From Megascapheus bottae (lineage: Eukaryota > Chordata > Mammalia > Rodentia > Geomyidae), in contig JANJXV010000013.1 of the NCBI GenBank assembly GCA_024803745.1, positions 14,753,501 to 14,817,500 on the forward strand: a stretch of 64,000 nucleotides of DNA, given 5' to 3'. Position numbers and translations under genes: made by a program. Below, piece by piece: positions 20,830 through 31,980 of the stretch. The notes below the pieces were generated by a model. That model saw only the letters and a list, made by a program, of their open reading frames with translations, was not told the origin of the DNA and made no database searches. Each line of letters starts with the position of its first letter. The stretch's first letter is position 1.

Positions 20830-21924
20830 GGTTGTTTTTATCTGTGTTTATGATCTGTCAGGTATAAATCTCAACAACTGTTCTTGGGCCTAATTAATTC
20901 ACTAGATTGGCCAGTGAAACAGTTACATTTGTTGGTTTGTTATGCAGGGATTTATAGGATACAGATAAAGAGGTACATAGGGCAAGATATGGAGAAGAGG
21001 CATTCAGCTTTCCAGCCTTTTCCCAATGCACTGTCTTTCCCAATGCACATGTTCAGCTTTCTGGAAGAGCTCTGATTACTGCCCGTTGGAGTTTTTATGG
21101 TGGCTTCCTCCTATAGACATGATTGATTGTCTAGTTTAACTTCTGGCCCCTCTAAATTCTTCCTTGGAGCTTGAGGGAAAGGACCGAAAGTCCCCGGGGT
21201 AGCCAGCAGTCAGTTCATTCCTGTACAGAGATTCCATTTATCACTTCGTAAATGCCAACGATTTTAAGAGTGGTATGCCAGGAAATAGGGATGAAGATAA
21301 TATATATATATATATATATCTAATATCACAAATAACAAATCAGTTATCTTATTAAATTGTATCCCATGAGTATATGCCTTTAGATATTCTGTGATGGAAC
21401 AGGAAGTACACAAAACACTGCTGTATATAGCGGTTTGATGTTATCTCAAGGAAAAACACTTTTGCTATTGAATAGTAAACTGAACCACTTCCATTTCCAG
21501 GGAACATTATTTCTACTTGAAAAAAACAACTAAAAATTATGGTTATTCATACTTAGATGTTTAGCAAACATTTTGAAAGTAAATGAAATGATTGCTTTAA
21601 GGAAAAAATGTGACAGTATTTGTGGCCAGTAATAAGTTTATGTCTTGTAAGTGCAAATTAAATTTTGGAAAATTTGTATCTGTCACTTTGAGTTTGACAG
21701 CTTCTCTGGATTAAAAGCTTTTCTGGTGAAATCTGTAGTAATGTTAATGACCGTGATTACTTTGATATTGTGTAAATAAAATGTTTCAGTGTTTGAGTGC
21801 TTTGCATAATTCAGCAAACCAATAGTTCCAAATGACCTGAGCATCATGTTACAAATTATTGATGAATAAAAGATTCATTCAAAGTAGGATTTTAGTATTT
21901 CAGAGTACAGAAAGTACATCTGTA
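20830..21924. other. SINE-free intronic stretch with (TA)10
   Basis: About 1.1 kb with no recognised mobile element except an AT dinucleotide run at 21298-21320. AT-rich, with no coding signal. Confidence 0.5.
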
Positions 21925-22127
21925 GGGCTGGGAATGTGACCTAGTGGTAGAGTGTTTGCTTAGCATGCAAGAAGCCCTGGGTTCGATTCTTCAGTACCAC
22001 ATACACAGAAAAAGCTGAAAGTGGTGCTGTGGCTCAAATGGTAGAGTGCTAACATTGAGAAAGCCCAAGGATAGTGCTCAGGCCCTGAGTTCAAGCCCCA
22101 GGACTGGCAAAGAAAACAAACAAACCA
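21925..22127 (+). mobile_element. IDL-Geo dimeric SINE
   Basis: GGGAATGTGACCTAGTGGTAG, GGGTTCGATTCTTCAG and Geo to CAAGCCCCAGGACTGGC, then a tail of AAAGAAAACAAAC units. The intact GTTCGATTC B box indicates a fairly young copy. Confidence 0.9.
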
Positions 22128-22540
22128 AAAGAAGCAAAAAGAAGAAAGTTCCTCTGTATAGTTTCAGATTTCACATTGCAACTAATCTTTAGTTAACCTA
22201 ACCTTGATTCCTTGTCACAGTTGTATATCTTGTCAGAGAACAATAACCAGATTTTTCTGAAAAGGCTATTTGAAATACTTCTCCCTTTCTTGCCTGCCCA
22301 TCTATGTTTTGATCTTTAATGAAAACAACACACAACAGATTGAATGTATAAGAGGATGCCTATAGCTGTCATCTGTTAAGGCACATATTAAAAAGATTTT
22401 CAAAAATATAAAGTAATCCTACTTTCCTTGAGATTTTTTTCCAGGAAATAATTATTTTATAAACATTCTATTTTTATCTTTAATTTGTTAGAGACTTAGT
22501 GTTCTAAGCTGAATTAACAACTAACTATAAAATTGTTTTA

Positions 22541-22710
22541 AGCTGGGTGCTGGTGGCTCACACCTGTAAGCCTTTCTGTTTGGGAGTCTGTCTGGGCAGG
22601 AAGTGATACCCTATCTCAAAAACAACCAGTGCAAAAAACAGCTAAGGGCATGACTTGGCCCTCACACTAGCCTAGCAGTGTGAGGTCCTCCATATCACAC
22701 ACAAAAATAA
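22541..22710 (+). mobile_element. B1-ID composite
   Basis: AGCTGGGTGCTGGTGGCTCA head, a deletion in the middle, ACCCTATCTCAAAAACAACC linker, then a worn ID half (AAGGGCATGACTTGGCCC). Confidence 0.65.
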
Positions 22711-22875
22711 TCTGTTTTAATTTCTAATATGCTAAATTATTATAAAGTTCCTTGAGCTTAAGATTTTTTTTTTAGTGTATACAGGAATCTTGAAAAAGAA
22801 GTTGTAATTCTCTTATTTGCTCTAGAAAATCATACATATGACTATAGACTTGATATTTTAGGCAGTCATTTAAAA

Positions 22876-23015
22876 AATTGCTGAGAGTGGTGCTGTGGCT
22901 CAAAGTGGTGGAGTGCTAGTCTTGAGGAACAGAGCTCAGGGACAGCACCCAGGCTTAGCATTTAAGTCCTACCTTTAAGATAGAGAGAGGGGGGGGGAGA
23001 GAGGGGGGGGGAGGG
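22876..23015 (+). mobile_element. Geo monomer with (GGGGA)n tail
   Basis: GAGAGTGGTGCTGTGGCTC to CATTTAAGTCCTACC is a solitary Geo. It is followed by AGAGAGAGGGGGGG runs at 22980-23015. Confidence 0.7.
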
Positions 23016-23359
23016 AATATATCTAGCAAGAACCTAGCTTTTTGCTTGCTGCTGGGGCCATTGCCCAAATCTAATTTGTGGCGATTACAGTTTGGTGGTG
23101 ATGATATATCAAATAGACAATTAGAATACAATGTGATATTATCAGTGATAGCACTTACTAAATGTTGTGAAAATTCAGGCTGTTTATTGTTAGAGTCTTG
23201 CAAAGAACTTCTGCTTATTCACTTAGACTACACGATGGGTCAATATGTTTGAGCTAAAAACTTCTTGTCTTTGCTTCTTTATATTCAAGGAAAGTGACTA
23301 ACAGAATTTGAAAACTGTTCATTTGCTGCTCTGAGGGGAAAGAAAGATTGCAAATGTAC

Positions 23360-23530
23360 TGAATGTTATCTTTGTACCAGGTTCTGTGCTGTGTGTTTTA
23401 ACAATTACAGTTTTACTTAATTCTCACAAAAATTCATTGTGGAAGATTATTATTCTCCTTTTGAAAATGGAAAAAAATTAGAGGCTCAAAGAAGTTAAAC
23501 AGCATTTGCAATATCATATGATTTGTTACA
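23360..23530 (+). mobile_element. Ancient interspersed repeat
   Basis: TACTTAATTCTCACAAAAATTC-like sequence, GATTATTATTCTCC and TTAGAGGCTCAAAGAAGTTAA match the old 'taatcctcacaacaaccc ... gaggcacagagaggttaag' mammalian repeat. Family not assigned. Confidence 0.5.
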
Positions 23531-23689
23531 GGTTAAAGGTAGTTTTTTTTTTTTTTTTGGACAGATGTGTACTGACTCTAAGCTCAGCTTTTTCATTGCA
23601 GTAGTAGTGGGTTGCTCAGTGAATGGATCTTCTAATTTCCAGGTGGCAGTGGGAAACTTTACCAGACTGGACTATATAAAAAAGGTAGA

Positions 23690-23896
23690 TGGGGCCGGGA
23701 GTTTGGCCTAGTGGTAGAGTGCTTGCCTAGCATACACGAAGACCTGGGTTCGATTCCTCAGTACCACATACATAGAAAAAAGCTGGAAATGGTGCTGTGG
23801 CTCAAGCGGGAGAGCTCTAGCCTTGAGAAAGTCCAAGGACAGTGCTCAGGCTCTGAGCTCAAGCCCAGGACTGGCAAATAATAATAATAATAATTA
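23690..23896 (+). mobile_element. IDL-Geo, young, 12-bp target duplication
   Basis: AAAAAAGGTAGA at 23678-23689 and 23897-23908. The left monomer is close to consensus (GGGAGTTTGGCCTAGTGGTA; GGGTTCGATTCCTC). Geo ends GAGCTCAAGCCCAGGACTGG, the young-subfamily spelling. The tail is (AAT)5. Confidence 0.95.
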
Positions 23897-24774
23897 AAAA
23901 AAGGTAGAAAAGTTTCAAGGGTTAAGGAGACAACTTAGAAATGATTGGTTGAAGAAGATATTTATGAGTTTTGATTGACATAGTCAGAGTTTGAATGCCA
24001 TGTGGGACATCAAACTGGTATACTCTCTCATCCTAACCCTTTTAATTCTCTTTGGCATATGATGCAAAGGTCACTTGTCTGTCTAATCAGGTTACAAATC
24101 AGAGCCTGCTGTTCCAAGTCCAAACTTCTTAGATGTGCCTTTGGGAAAGGTCTTGGCTGACCTCAGGTGGTCAGTGGTGTCTACCCTGGAAGCTCCTAGT
24201 CACTAGAGTTTGGTAGGCAATTTCTATTACTTTAAGAAGCTTATGAGTGGTGCTGAATTTAGGCAAAATTGTGTACAGAAACAAGCTAATGAAAAAATTG
24301 GATTTCTTTCTATTAGGACAGAACATTATCAATCCAGTGTGATTTAGGTATGTTACTTTAGCAAAATGTAGCTCACTGCTTTTTGGTAAATAAAGTTTTA
24401 TTAGAGCACAGACTCATATACTTACAAATGTCCAGCTTTTTGTGCTATATTGACAAAGTATTGCAGAGTCTATATGATCACCAACCCCCAAGTTGATTAT
24501 TATATGGCCCTTCATACAAAGTTTGCTTTCCCAGACTTGATTCTTTCTATCATAGTATTGAGCATGTTATTTTTTTTTCTTTTTTGTGGTGTTGAGGTTT
24601 AAACTCAGGGCACTCCATCTCTAACCCCCAACACAAGGTGCTTTAATTGCTTGTCTCTTCCATTTTTGTCATTGAGAGTAAGATAAGATCTGATTTATAT
24701 ATTTTTTTTGCTCAGAGCAAATAATAGGTCTTAAAATGGGAGGAGAACTCAGTAAATGTTGTTTAAGGAAAGTC

Positions 24775-24880
24775 ACTTTTTCTTTGGAGACAGTATTGCT
24801 ATGTAGCCCAAGCTTCCCTTAAAATTGGGATTCCCCCCTGCTTTCTGAATACTAGGATTATAGATGTGTGCCACTATGCC
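24775..24880 (-). mobile_element. B1 monomer
   Basis: GGAGACAGTATTGCTATGTAG and TACTAGGATTATAGATGTG: antisense B1. A weak antisense ID (TTGAGGTTTAAACTCAGGGC) lies at 24570-24640. Confidence 0.65.
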
Positions 24881-24980
24881 AATGTGATAAATGTGATTTA
24901 ATGCTTTATAGTCTATTTATCATTCAATAATGTTTTAAATGAGCATATCATATTCTGATTTAAAAAAAATCTCTGATTTA

Positions 24981-25401
24981 GCTGGGCGAGGTGGCTCATG
25001 CCTGTAATTCTAGCTAATCTAGAGGGTGAGATCTGAGGATCCCAATTCAAAGCCAGCCCAGGCACAAAAGACGGTGAGACTCTTACCTCCAGTTAATCAT
25101 TAGAAAATGGGAAGTGGGGCTTTGGCTCCAGGGATAGGGCAGTAGCCTTGAACTGAAGAGCTCAGGGACAGAGCTCAGGCCCAGAGTTCAAGCCCCATGA
25201 CTCACCAAAAAAGAAGGAGAAGGAGAAGGAGAAGATGGAGAAAGAGAAGGAGAAGGAGAAGGAGAAGATGGAGAAGGAGAAGATGGAGAAGGAGAAGAAG
25301 AAGAAGAAGAAGAAGAAGAAGAAGAAGAAGAAGAAGAAGAAGAAGAAGAAGAAGAAGAAGAAGAAGAAGAAGAGGAGGAGAAGGAGGAGGAGGAAGAAGA
25401 G
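24981..25401 (+). mobile_element. B1-like/Geo SINE whose tail is a (GAA)n expansion
   Basis: The 10-bp target duplication CTCTGATTTA is at 24971-24980 and 25402-25411. Inside it are a complete composite (GGTGGCTCATGCCTGTAATT ... CTTACCTCCAGTTAATC ... Geo to AAGCCCCATGACTCACC) and then ~185 bp of GGAGAA/GATGGAGAA units and about 26 uninterrupted GAA units (25294-25373). The duplication shows the microsatellite is the SINE tail. Confidence 0.95.
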
Positions 25402-25758
25402 CTCTGATTTATAATTATTTGTGCCTATGGCTTACACAAAAATAGTGATTGAGGAAGGAAAGGGCTAATAATGATTATGCTCATCTCAGTGCTGTATGCT
25501 TATTTGTAAATATTGTTACTGTAATTTTATGTAGAGTGGTAAATAGTTTTTCTGGAAATGGATTCTGAGAACAAAGTGCATAAAAAAGCCTTGGTGGTGG
25601 AAAAGTTGGCAAACAGTGCTTTAATCTGGCTTTACTCTACTCCGAATCCTAGTACTTACCATGTACCTCCATTCCACCCCTATCCAACCTAACAAAACAA
25701 ATGTAGAGAAATTTGTTATATGATGATATTTCTTTTTTAAAAAATAAAATAGCTTTAA

Positions 25759-25763
<5 letters not shown>

Positions 25764-25797
<34 letters not shown>

Positions 25798-25987
25798 CAT
25801 CATCATCATCCTGGGATTGGGTTCAGGGCCTTAGTGCTGTCCTTGGGTTTTCTCAAGACTAGAGCTCTACCACTTGAGCCCCAGCACCACTTTTGGCTTT
25901 TTTCTGTGTATATCGTACTGAAGAATTGAACCTGGTTCCTCATGCATGCTGGATAAGCACTCTACCACTAAGCCAAACTTCCAGTCC
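25764..25987 (-). mobile_element. IDL-Geo with (ATT)n/(ATC)n tail
   Basis: Tail complement ATTATT... and ATCATC at 25764-25810, then antisense Geo and IDL to AAGCCAAACTTCCAGTCCC. Related words AAAATAGCTTTAAAT and AAAATGATTTTAAAT on the two sides look like a decayed target duplication within an older L1 end. Confidence 0.85.
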
Positions 25988-26080
25988 CTAAAATGATTTT
26001 AAATAGTTGTACAAAGGGATTATAATTAAATGAGCAAATATATACAGTGAATCTTGATTAGTGTCACACCCTCTATCATT
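25988..26080 (-). mobile_element. L1 3'-end fragment, second subfamily
   Basis: GTTGTACAAAGGGATTATAAT and GTGTCACACCCTCTATC align with the ends at 19558 and 61365. Its tail side was interrupted by the IDL-Geo upstream. Confidence 0.55.
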
Positions 26081-26159
26081 CTCGCTTCACATCTCTCTCA
26101 GTCCTGCCTATCACATTTCTTTTGTATATACACCATTCACCATATTTTTTATTTTATGT

Positions 26160-26245
26160 TCTTTTTCTGGCCATGCTGGAGATTGAACCTAGGGAAGGCC
26201 CTGCATATGCCAAGGAGTTACATCTACCACAGAGATCAGCCCTGA
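26160..26245 (-). mobile_element. ID monomer
   Basis: GGAGATTGAACCTAGGGAAGG and CATATGCCAAGGAGTTACATC: diverged antisense ID. Confidence 0.6.
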
Positions 26246-26253
26246 GATTTTTT

Positions 26254-26458
26254 ATTTATTTTATTTTTGCCAGTCCTGGGCTTCAGCTCAGGACCTGAGC
26301 ACTGTCCTGGTGTTTTCTCAAGGCTAGAGTTCTACTAGTTGAGCCACATCACCACTTCTAGCTTTTTTTCCTATGTATGTGATATTGAGGAATCAAACCC
26401 AGGTCTTCGTGCATGCTAGGCAATCTCTCTACCACTAGGCTAAACTCCCGGCCCAACC
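26254..26458 (-). mobile_element. IDL-Geo with target duplication
   Basis: CCTGAGATTTTTT at 26241-26253 and 26459-26471. Complete antisense element ending CTAAACTCCCGGCCC. Confidence 0.9.
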
Positions 26459-26471
26459 CCTGAGATTTTTT

Positions 26472-26570
26472 TTTTGATACAGGGTCTTGTTATGTAGCTC
26501 ATACGGGCATTGACCGTGCCTCACCCTCCAGAGTTCTGGGTCTCTAGGGATGAACCACACTTGGCTTGGT
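26472..26570 (-). mobile_element. B1 monomer
   Basis: GATACAGGGTCTTGTTATGTA and CAGAGTTCTGGGTCTCTAGGG: antisense B1, diverged. Confidence 0.65.
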
Positions 26571-27146
26571 TTTGTATTTCCATTTGTATTATCATCTATG
26601 GTTTCTAGATGATGAAACAAACCCTCCTTCCCTCCCTCCTTCCTCCAACAATTCATAAGTCACTTTACTAAAACATTTGACTTAGGCATTCATATTGTTG
26701 ACTTTAGCCTCTATTCCTGGCTCAAATCTGGTAGAAATAATCTGCTTATCGCAGAAGGACTGTGTAATCATTGAGTTGCTTGTTGCTTTTCATCTGGAAT
26801 GGATCTCATGTCTTATAACTCAGAGTTTGGGTAGAGATGTGAACTGGTTCTTTCCCTTTGAGATTCTTCTCTTTGTATCTCTGGTCGAGTTAGTACCCAG
26901 GTTCTTCAGAGACTGTGTTATGACTGGTGATGGCAAATCTCATCAGTGAATTGCCACCTCTGGTTCCACAGGTGTTTTTCTGGTATTTTAAAAATCTGTG
27001 GGTACATGGGTGAGGTTTTCCTGATTGACTTGTTCCTCTGTCAGAGCAAACAGCGGAAGGTCAGCAGCAAGCGCTAACAGAACAGAGCTTGATTGCATAC
27101 ACAACTCCATCACCTCTCTCAGAGTTTTTCTTAAAAAAAAAATTCT
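26571..27146. other. Unassigned intronic stretch
   Basis: No repeat, ORF or RNA signal recognised. Confidence 0.4.
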
Positions 27147-27293
27147 AGCCGGGGGCAGTGGTTCACAGCCGTAACCCTAGCTACTCAGGAGGCTGAGCTC
27201 TGAGGATCACAATTCAAAGCCAGCCCGGGCATTAAAGTCCATGATACTCACCAGAAGTGGCACTGTGGCTCAAGGGGTAGGGCCCAGAGATAA
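27147..27293 (+). mobile_element. B1-like/Geo SINE, 3' truncated
   Basis: GGGGGCAGTGGTTCACAGCCG head, AATTCAAAGCCAGCCCGGGC, shortened linker, and Geo that stops after CTCAAGGGGTAGGGC. An antisense B1 (CTCACTATGTAACATAAACTC) follows at 27310-27410. Confidence 0.75.
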
Positions 27294-27540
27294 CTATCAA
27301 CGACAAAAATTCTGAGACAACTCCTCACTATGTAACATAAACTCACTAAATTCGTGATCCTATGGCTTCAGCCTTCTCAGTGCTTGAATTACAGGTGTGT
27401 AACATCGCCTTCCCCCCAATCTTCTTCAGGGCTGATCTGAAGAGTAGTTTGCCTAGGAAGTAGTTCTCAAGATCCAAATCAAAACAAAAGAATTTTAGTG
27501 TCTAGGAATGGGATGAAATTTACCAGAAACCTTAGTCTCA

Positions 27541-27826
27541 AGTGCCTTGGGGTTTGAACTCTGGGACTGGGCACTGTCCCTGAGCTCTTCAGCTAAAGGC
27601 TACAGCCCTATCATAGGGCCTGGGCATTGTCTTTGAGCTCCTGAGCACTTCAGCTCAAGGCTACCACCCTACCCTTTGAGCCACAGCCACACTTCCAGGT
27701 TTTTAGTGATTAATTGGAGATAAGATTTGCAGGTTCTTTAATGCTCAGGCTGGCTTTGGACTGCAATCCTTAGATCTTAGCCTCCTGAGTAGCTAGGATT
27801 AAGGCATGAGCCACTGCACTCTGAGC
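27541..27826 (-). mobile_element. B1-like/Geo SINE with partial Geo duplication
   Basis: Antisense Geo begins twice: GGGACTGGGCACTGTCCCTG at 27562-27581 and GGGCCTGGGCATTGTCTTTG at 27617-27636. Then the AATTGGAGATAAG linker and a complete B1-like end. A ~55-bp internal duplication within Geo explains the extra length. Confidence 0.8.
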
Positions 27827-28301
27827 CTTTTTCAAATAATGAATTTGAGGCCATGAAGTGACATTCCTACAACTCACATACTAGAACGAAGTATAAATCC
27901 TAGGCTCTTTCTGAGATATTTGTGTGTATTTGTCCAGCTAGATGTTTTCTGGGCTTGTAAGACAGGATTAGGTATTATGGAAAGAACAAAGATGGTCCAG
28001 GCTCTTTTGGTGCTTTTACTTCTGTAAGGTATGTGATTGTGGCAGAGAAAAACTGCATTCCAGATATTTCAAGCTTCTGTAACAGTTAAGCTGAAGACCT
28101 TTAGATAACTAATAAGTTTTTGATGTAACAGTATGTGGAAAGGTGCAAGATGTAAGATTTTTCTCTAGTCAGCCTGTAGGCTGGCATTATCAGTAACTAG
28201 CAGTAATAATGTAAGAAAAATGGACAAGTATACATTATTCAGGCACTGGGACTTAACTGGCTTTTGTTCATTTCCCAGGATGCTTATGTTAATTTGCATG
28301 T

Positions 28302-28535
28302 TTTTGTTTTTGTGGGTCATGGGGCTGGAACTCTAGGCCTGGGTGCTGTCCCTGAGCTCTTCAGCTCAAGGCTACCTACCACCCTACCCCTGGAGCCACA
28401 GCCCCACTTCCTGTATTCTAGTGATTAATTGGAGATAAGAGTCTCACCTCTTGTGCCTAGGCTGGCTTTGAATTGGGATCCTCAGATCACAGCCTCCTGA
28501 GTAGTTAGGATTACAGGCGTGAGCCACTGCTCACC
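28302..28535 (-). mobile_element. B1-like/Geo SINE near exon 2
   Basis: Complete antisense copy (GGGGCTGGAACTCTAGGCCTG ... AATTGGAGATAAGAGTCTC ... GGATTACAGGCGTGAGCC), ending about 370 bp before exon 2. It is the closest recognisable element upstream of the exon. Confidence 0.9.
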
Positions 28536-28819
28536 CCCACTGCATGTGTTTATTTGATTAAAGTATCTCATTCATATATGTGTTTCTTTTGATAACTAGT
28601 GGTTCTAAGTATTTTTATCCATCTGTTGGTTATTTTTCTTTATTGTGAGTTACTTAATATTCCTATGTAAATCTTAGTGTATTTTTTTGTCCTATGCTAT
28701 ACTTAAGCATTAGAATTATCACTCATTTTTCCTATGTGGGTGAGTTCAGCACATTGGAGAAGCTAAGTGCTAAACTTCTGTTGGTTGATTAAGTACCTGT
28801 GTGAGGAGTCAGAGACTGA

Positions 28820-29074
<255 letters not shown>

Positions 29075-29324
29075 TAGCAGTCTCTGAAAGCTGCCTGGAG
29101 TATTGCCAATGGAAAGATGTTTTCTGCTGGTCTGGGAACTCTTTCCCATTGGGCAAGGTGGCTCTCAGCAGAATAGCTCTATAAGAACTACCCAGGCAAG
29201 CTGCATGCTTTTGCTTGTCTGTGCCCACTGGCTAGTAAGATCACACTGATTACCATGTTGTTTGGGAGAGAGTTTTTCTGAGCTGTTCTATACAATTTCC
29301 TAAGATTAAAAGAAACAAACAGTT

Positions 29325-29615
29325 ATTAATCCAGGGCCTCATACTTGCTAGGCAGGTACTCTACCACTTGAGCCATAACCCCATCCCTTTTTCTGCTTTA
29401 GTTATTCTTCAGGTAGGGCTTCCCCCCACACCTTTCTTTTGAGGGTGTGGGGCTTTGGACCAGCCTCAGACCTCATTCCTGCTACCTACAACCTCCTGTC
29501 ATCCTGGAATGAAGGTGTGTGCTACCTTTAAGCTGAAGTCTTGCTGACTTTTGAACTGTGATTCTTCCTCTCTAGTAGCTGGCCTTGTAGGCATGAGCCA
29601 ACATACCCACCTCTC
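29325..29615 (-). mobile_element. Old ID-B1-B1 antisense cluster
   Basis: 29325-29390: antisense ID (CCAGGGCCTCATACTTGCTAG). 29395-29530: B1-like with a deleted middle. 29540-29615: B1 end (TTTTGAACTGTGATTCTTCC). The order matches the old ID-B1-B1 composite seen at 42265, 53250 and, in sense, 32985. Confidence 0.55.
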
Positions 29616-29988
29616 TGGATCTGTGGTGTAATTCCGCTGTAGGTAGCCTATGTTGGCATATGGGAAAGAAAGCAAAACAGATCCCACCTAAGGGGACTTC
29701 AAACTCTTATCTTAGAGACGTAGTTGCTGGGAGCTAGTTGAATGGTTCAGATAGGCCAAAGGAGCTAGAGTAATCTCTAGATGAATAAAGCTCTGTTATT
29801 CTTTGAAAAGATTGAAAGGTTTCATGATTTCAAGCACTACACCAACCAGCCATTTGGTGGAGCTTCCAATGCCAAATCCAGTGACATAATAACTGTTTAT
29901 TATGAGAGTCTAGTCTCTTACCTCTGATAGCTATACCTTTGAGTTTTGGATGTCACATTGTCAGGAGGATTTAGAACTACAAGAGACC

Positions 29989-30038
<50 letters not shown>

Positions 30039-30786
30039 GTACCATAAATGATGACTATGAAAACTACATTATCAAGATTATTCTGCATAGTTCAGTAATA
30101 TTAAGTATATAATATGCACGTGCCCTTCACTGTACTACATAAGATGAGATAGCAAATAAGGCAAATATATTATGTCTTCAAGTACTTTATAGTTTAGAGA
30201 AGAAAGTTGAGCCTGAAGGAGTTTTTTATTTTATGACAAATATCCAAGAAAACCAACTTAGGGGTAGGAAGGATCATTGTGACATATAATTTTAGAAGTT
30301 CCAACCATGGTCAGTTGGCTTCCTTGTTTCTGGGCATGTGGTAAGCTTGAATCATCATGGTAGGAGCACATGGTAAAGAAAAGCTGTTTATTCCATGGCA
30401 ACTGGGAATCAGAGAGAACAGAGAGGAAGCTCCTGGGAACAAGATACCTATCGTAGGCCAGATAATATTAAGTATTTTTATGTAGTCAGTCAGTTTACTT
30501 AACCCATTATAAAGTTGATTTTATTATCAAGAAAAGGAATCTTAGAAATAAGCATTTTGTTTAAGAAAATGCTGGATGTGAGTATAGATCTGCTTTCAAA
30601 GTCCAGTATGCTTAAGTTTTGCTATATTGTTTCTCTTATTCTGAGGAGAATCCAAGGCCATGTGGGCAAAGTAAGAAGCAGGTGCAGTCTTCTAGAATAA
30701 AGAATTGCCTAATACTCAGAGCAGAGGCTTTCTTGATAAATATTGGGCTCCTTGTCATTGAAGATGGACATATAGAAAATAGCACT
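29616..30786. other. Intronic stretch with (TA)n(CA)n(TA)n
   Basis: A compound AT/AC/AT microsatellite lies at 29988-30039. 30465-30560 may be an ancient repeat. Otherwise no recognised element or gene. Confidence 0.5.
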
Positions 30787-31033
30787 CCAGCTGGGTGCCG
30801 GTGGCTCATACCTGTAATCGAAGCTACTCAGGAAGCTGAGAGCTGAGGATTGTGGTTCAAAGCCAGCCTGGCTATGAAAGTCCGTGAGACTCTTATCTCC
30901 AGTTAACCACCAGAAAAATGGAAGTGGTGCTATGGCTCAAGTTGTAGAGTGCCAGCCTTGAGCTGAAGAGCTCAAGAACAACACTCAGGCCCCAGAGTTC
31001 AAGCCCCATGACTGACAAAAAAGAAAGAAAAAA
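30787..31033 (+). mobile_element. B1-like/Geo composite SINE, near full length
   Basis: Best-preserved example of the family here: AGCTGGGTGCCGGTGGCTCA, GTTCAAAGCCAGCCTGG, CTCTTATCTCCAGTTAACC, then Geo (GTGGTGCTATGGCTCAAG ... AGAGTTCAAGCCCCATGAC) and tail. It shows directly that the right half equals the Geo of IDL-Geo. Confidence 0.92.
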
Positions 31034-31213
31034 ACCCATCACTGTATTAATTGGTTAGCAGAAGTAATTCTTCTGTTAGGATGAAGCATGTAATATATAA
31101 AGAATTTAATGAGAGATAAAACAGAAGGGGTAAGCCTTCCTGAGTAGTAGAGAACCAGTGTGAACAAAGGTGTAGAGATGTTATGGTGGTTTGATTAGTT
31201 AAGAGACTGTGGT

Positions 31214-31417
31214 TGGGCCAGGAGCATGGTCTAGTGGTAGAGTACTTACCTAGCATGCACAAAGTCCATTCCTTGTCACCATATAAACAGAAAAGGCTGG
31301 AAGTAATGCTGTGGCTCAAGGATAGAGTGCTAGCCTTGAAAAAGCCCAAGGACAGTGCTCAGACCCTGAGTTCAAGCCTCAGGACTGGCAAAAAAAAAAA
31401 AAAAAAAAAAAAAAAAC
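31214..31417 (+). mobile_element. IDL-Geo dimeric SINE
   Basis: Full length with a 27-A tail. GACTGTGGT before and GACTATGGT after are a target duplication with one mismatch. The left monomer lacks part of the B box (CCATTCCTTGTC). Confidence 0.9.
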
Positions 31418-31514
31418 GACTATGGTAGGAAAATCATTAGCATATTTACAATATAGCCCAGGAAATCAGGTTGAAATATGTAAACTTTTGTTGAAACAGG
31501 CAATTATAAGTTCT

Positions 31515-31713
31515 CTCCCCTCTCCCCCTGCCAATCCTGGGCTTGAACTCAGGTCATGAGCACTGTCCTTTGACTTTCTCAAGGGTAGAGCTCTATAACT
31601 TGAGTCTTAGCATGACTTCCGGCTTTTTTCTATGTATGTGGTATCGAGGAATCGAACCCGGGTCTTCGTGCATGCTAGGCAAGCACTCTACCACTAGGCC
31701 AAACTTCTGGCCC
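31515..31713 (-). mobile_element. IDL-Geo with perfect 13-bp target duplication
   Basis: AATTATAAGTTCT at 31502-31514 and 31714-31726. Complete antisense copy; its tail is CT-rich (TCCCCTCTCCCC) rather than poly(T). Confidence 0.95.
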
Positions 31714-31764
31714 AATTATAAGTTCTTGAGCAAAAATGACAGCCACAATAAAAGTATCTGAATT

Positions 31765-31972
31765 ATGTAATCCTAGCTACTCAGGAGACTGATGTTTGAC
31801 GATCACAATTTGAAGCCAGACAAATCAGAGACTCATCTCCAGTTAACTAGCAAAAAGCTGTAAGTGGAGCTGTGGCTCAAGTATTAGAGCATGTCACGTA
31901 CATTAAGCAGGAAAGCTAAGAGAGAGAACACGGCCCTGAGTTTAAGTCTCAGTACTGGTATAAATAAAAAAA
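31765..31972 (+). mobile_element. B1-like/Geo SINE, 5' truncated
   Basis: Starts at TGTAATCCTAGCTACTCAGG; Geo is diverged (GAGCATGTCACGTACATTAAG). AAAAGTATCTG flanks it on both sides (near 31750 and 31968). Confidence 0.8.
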
Positions 31973-31980
31973 GTATCTGT

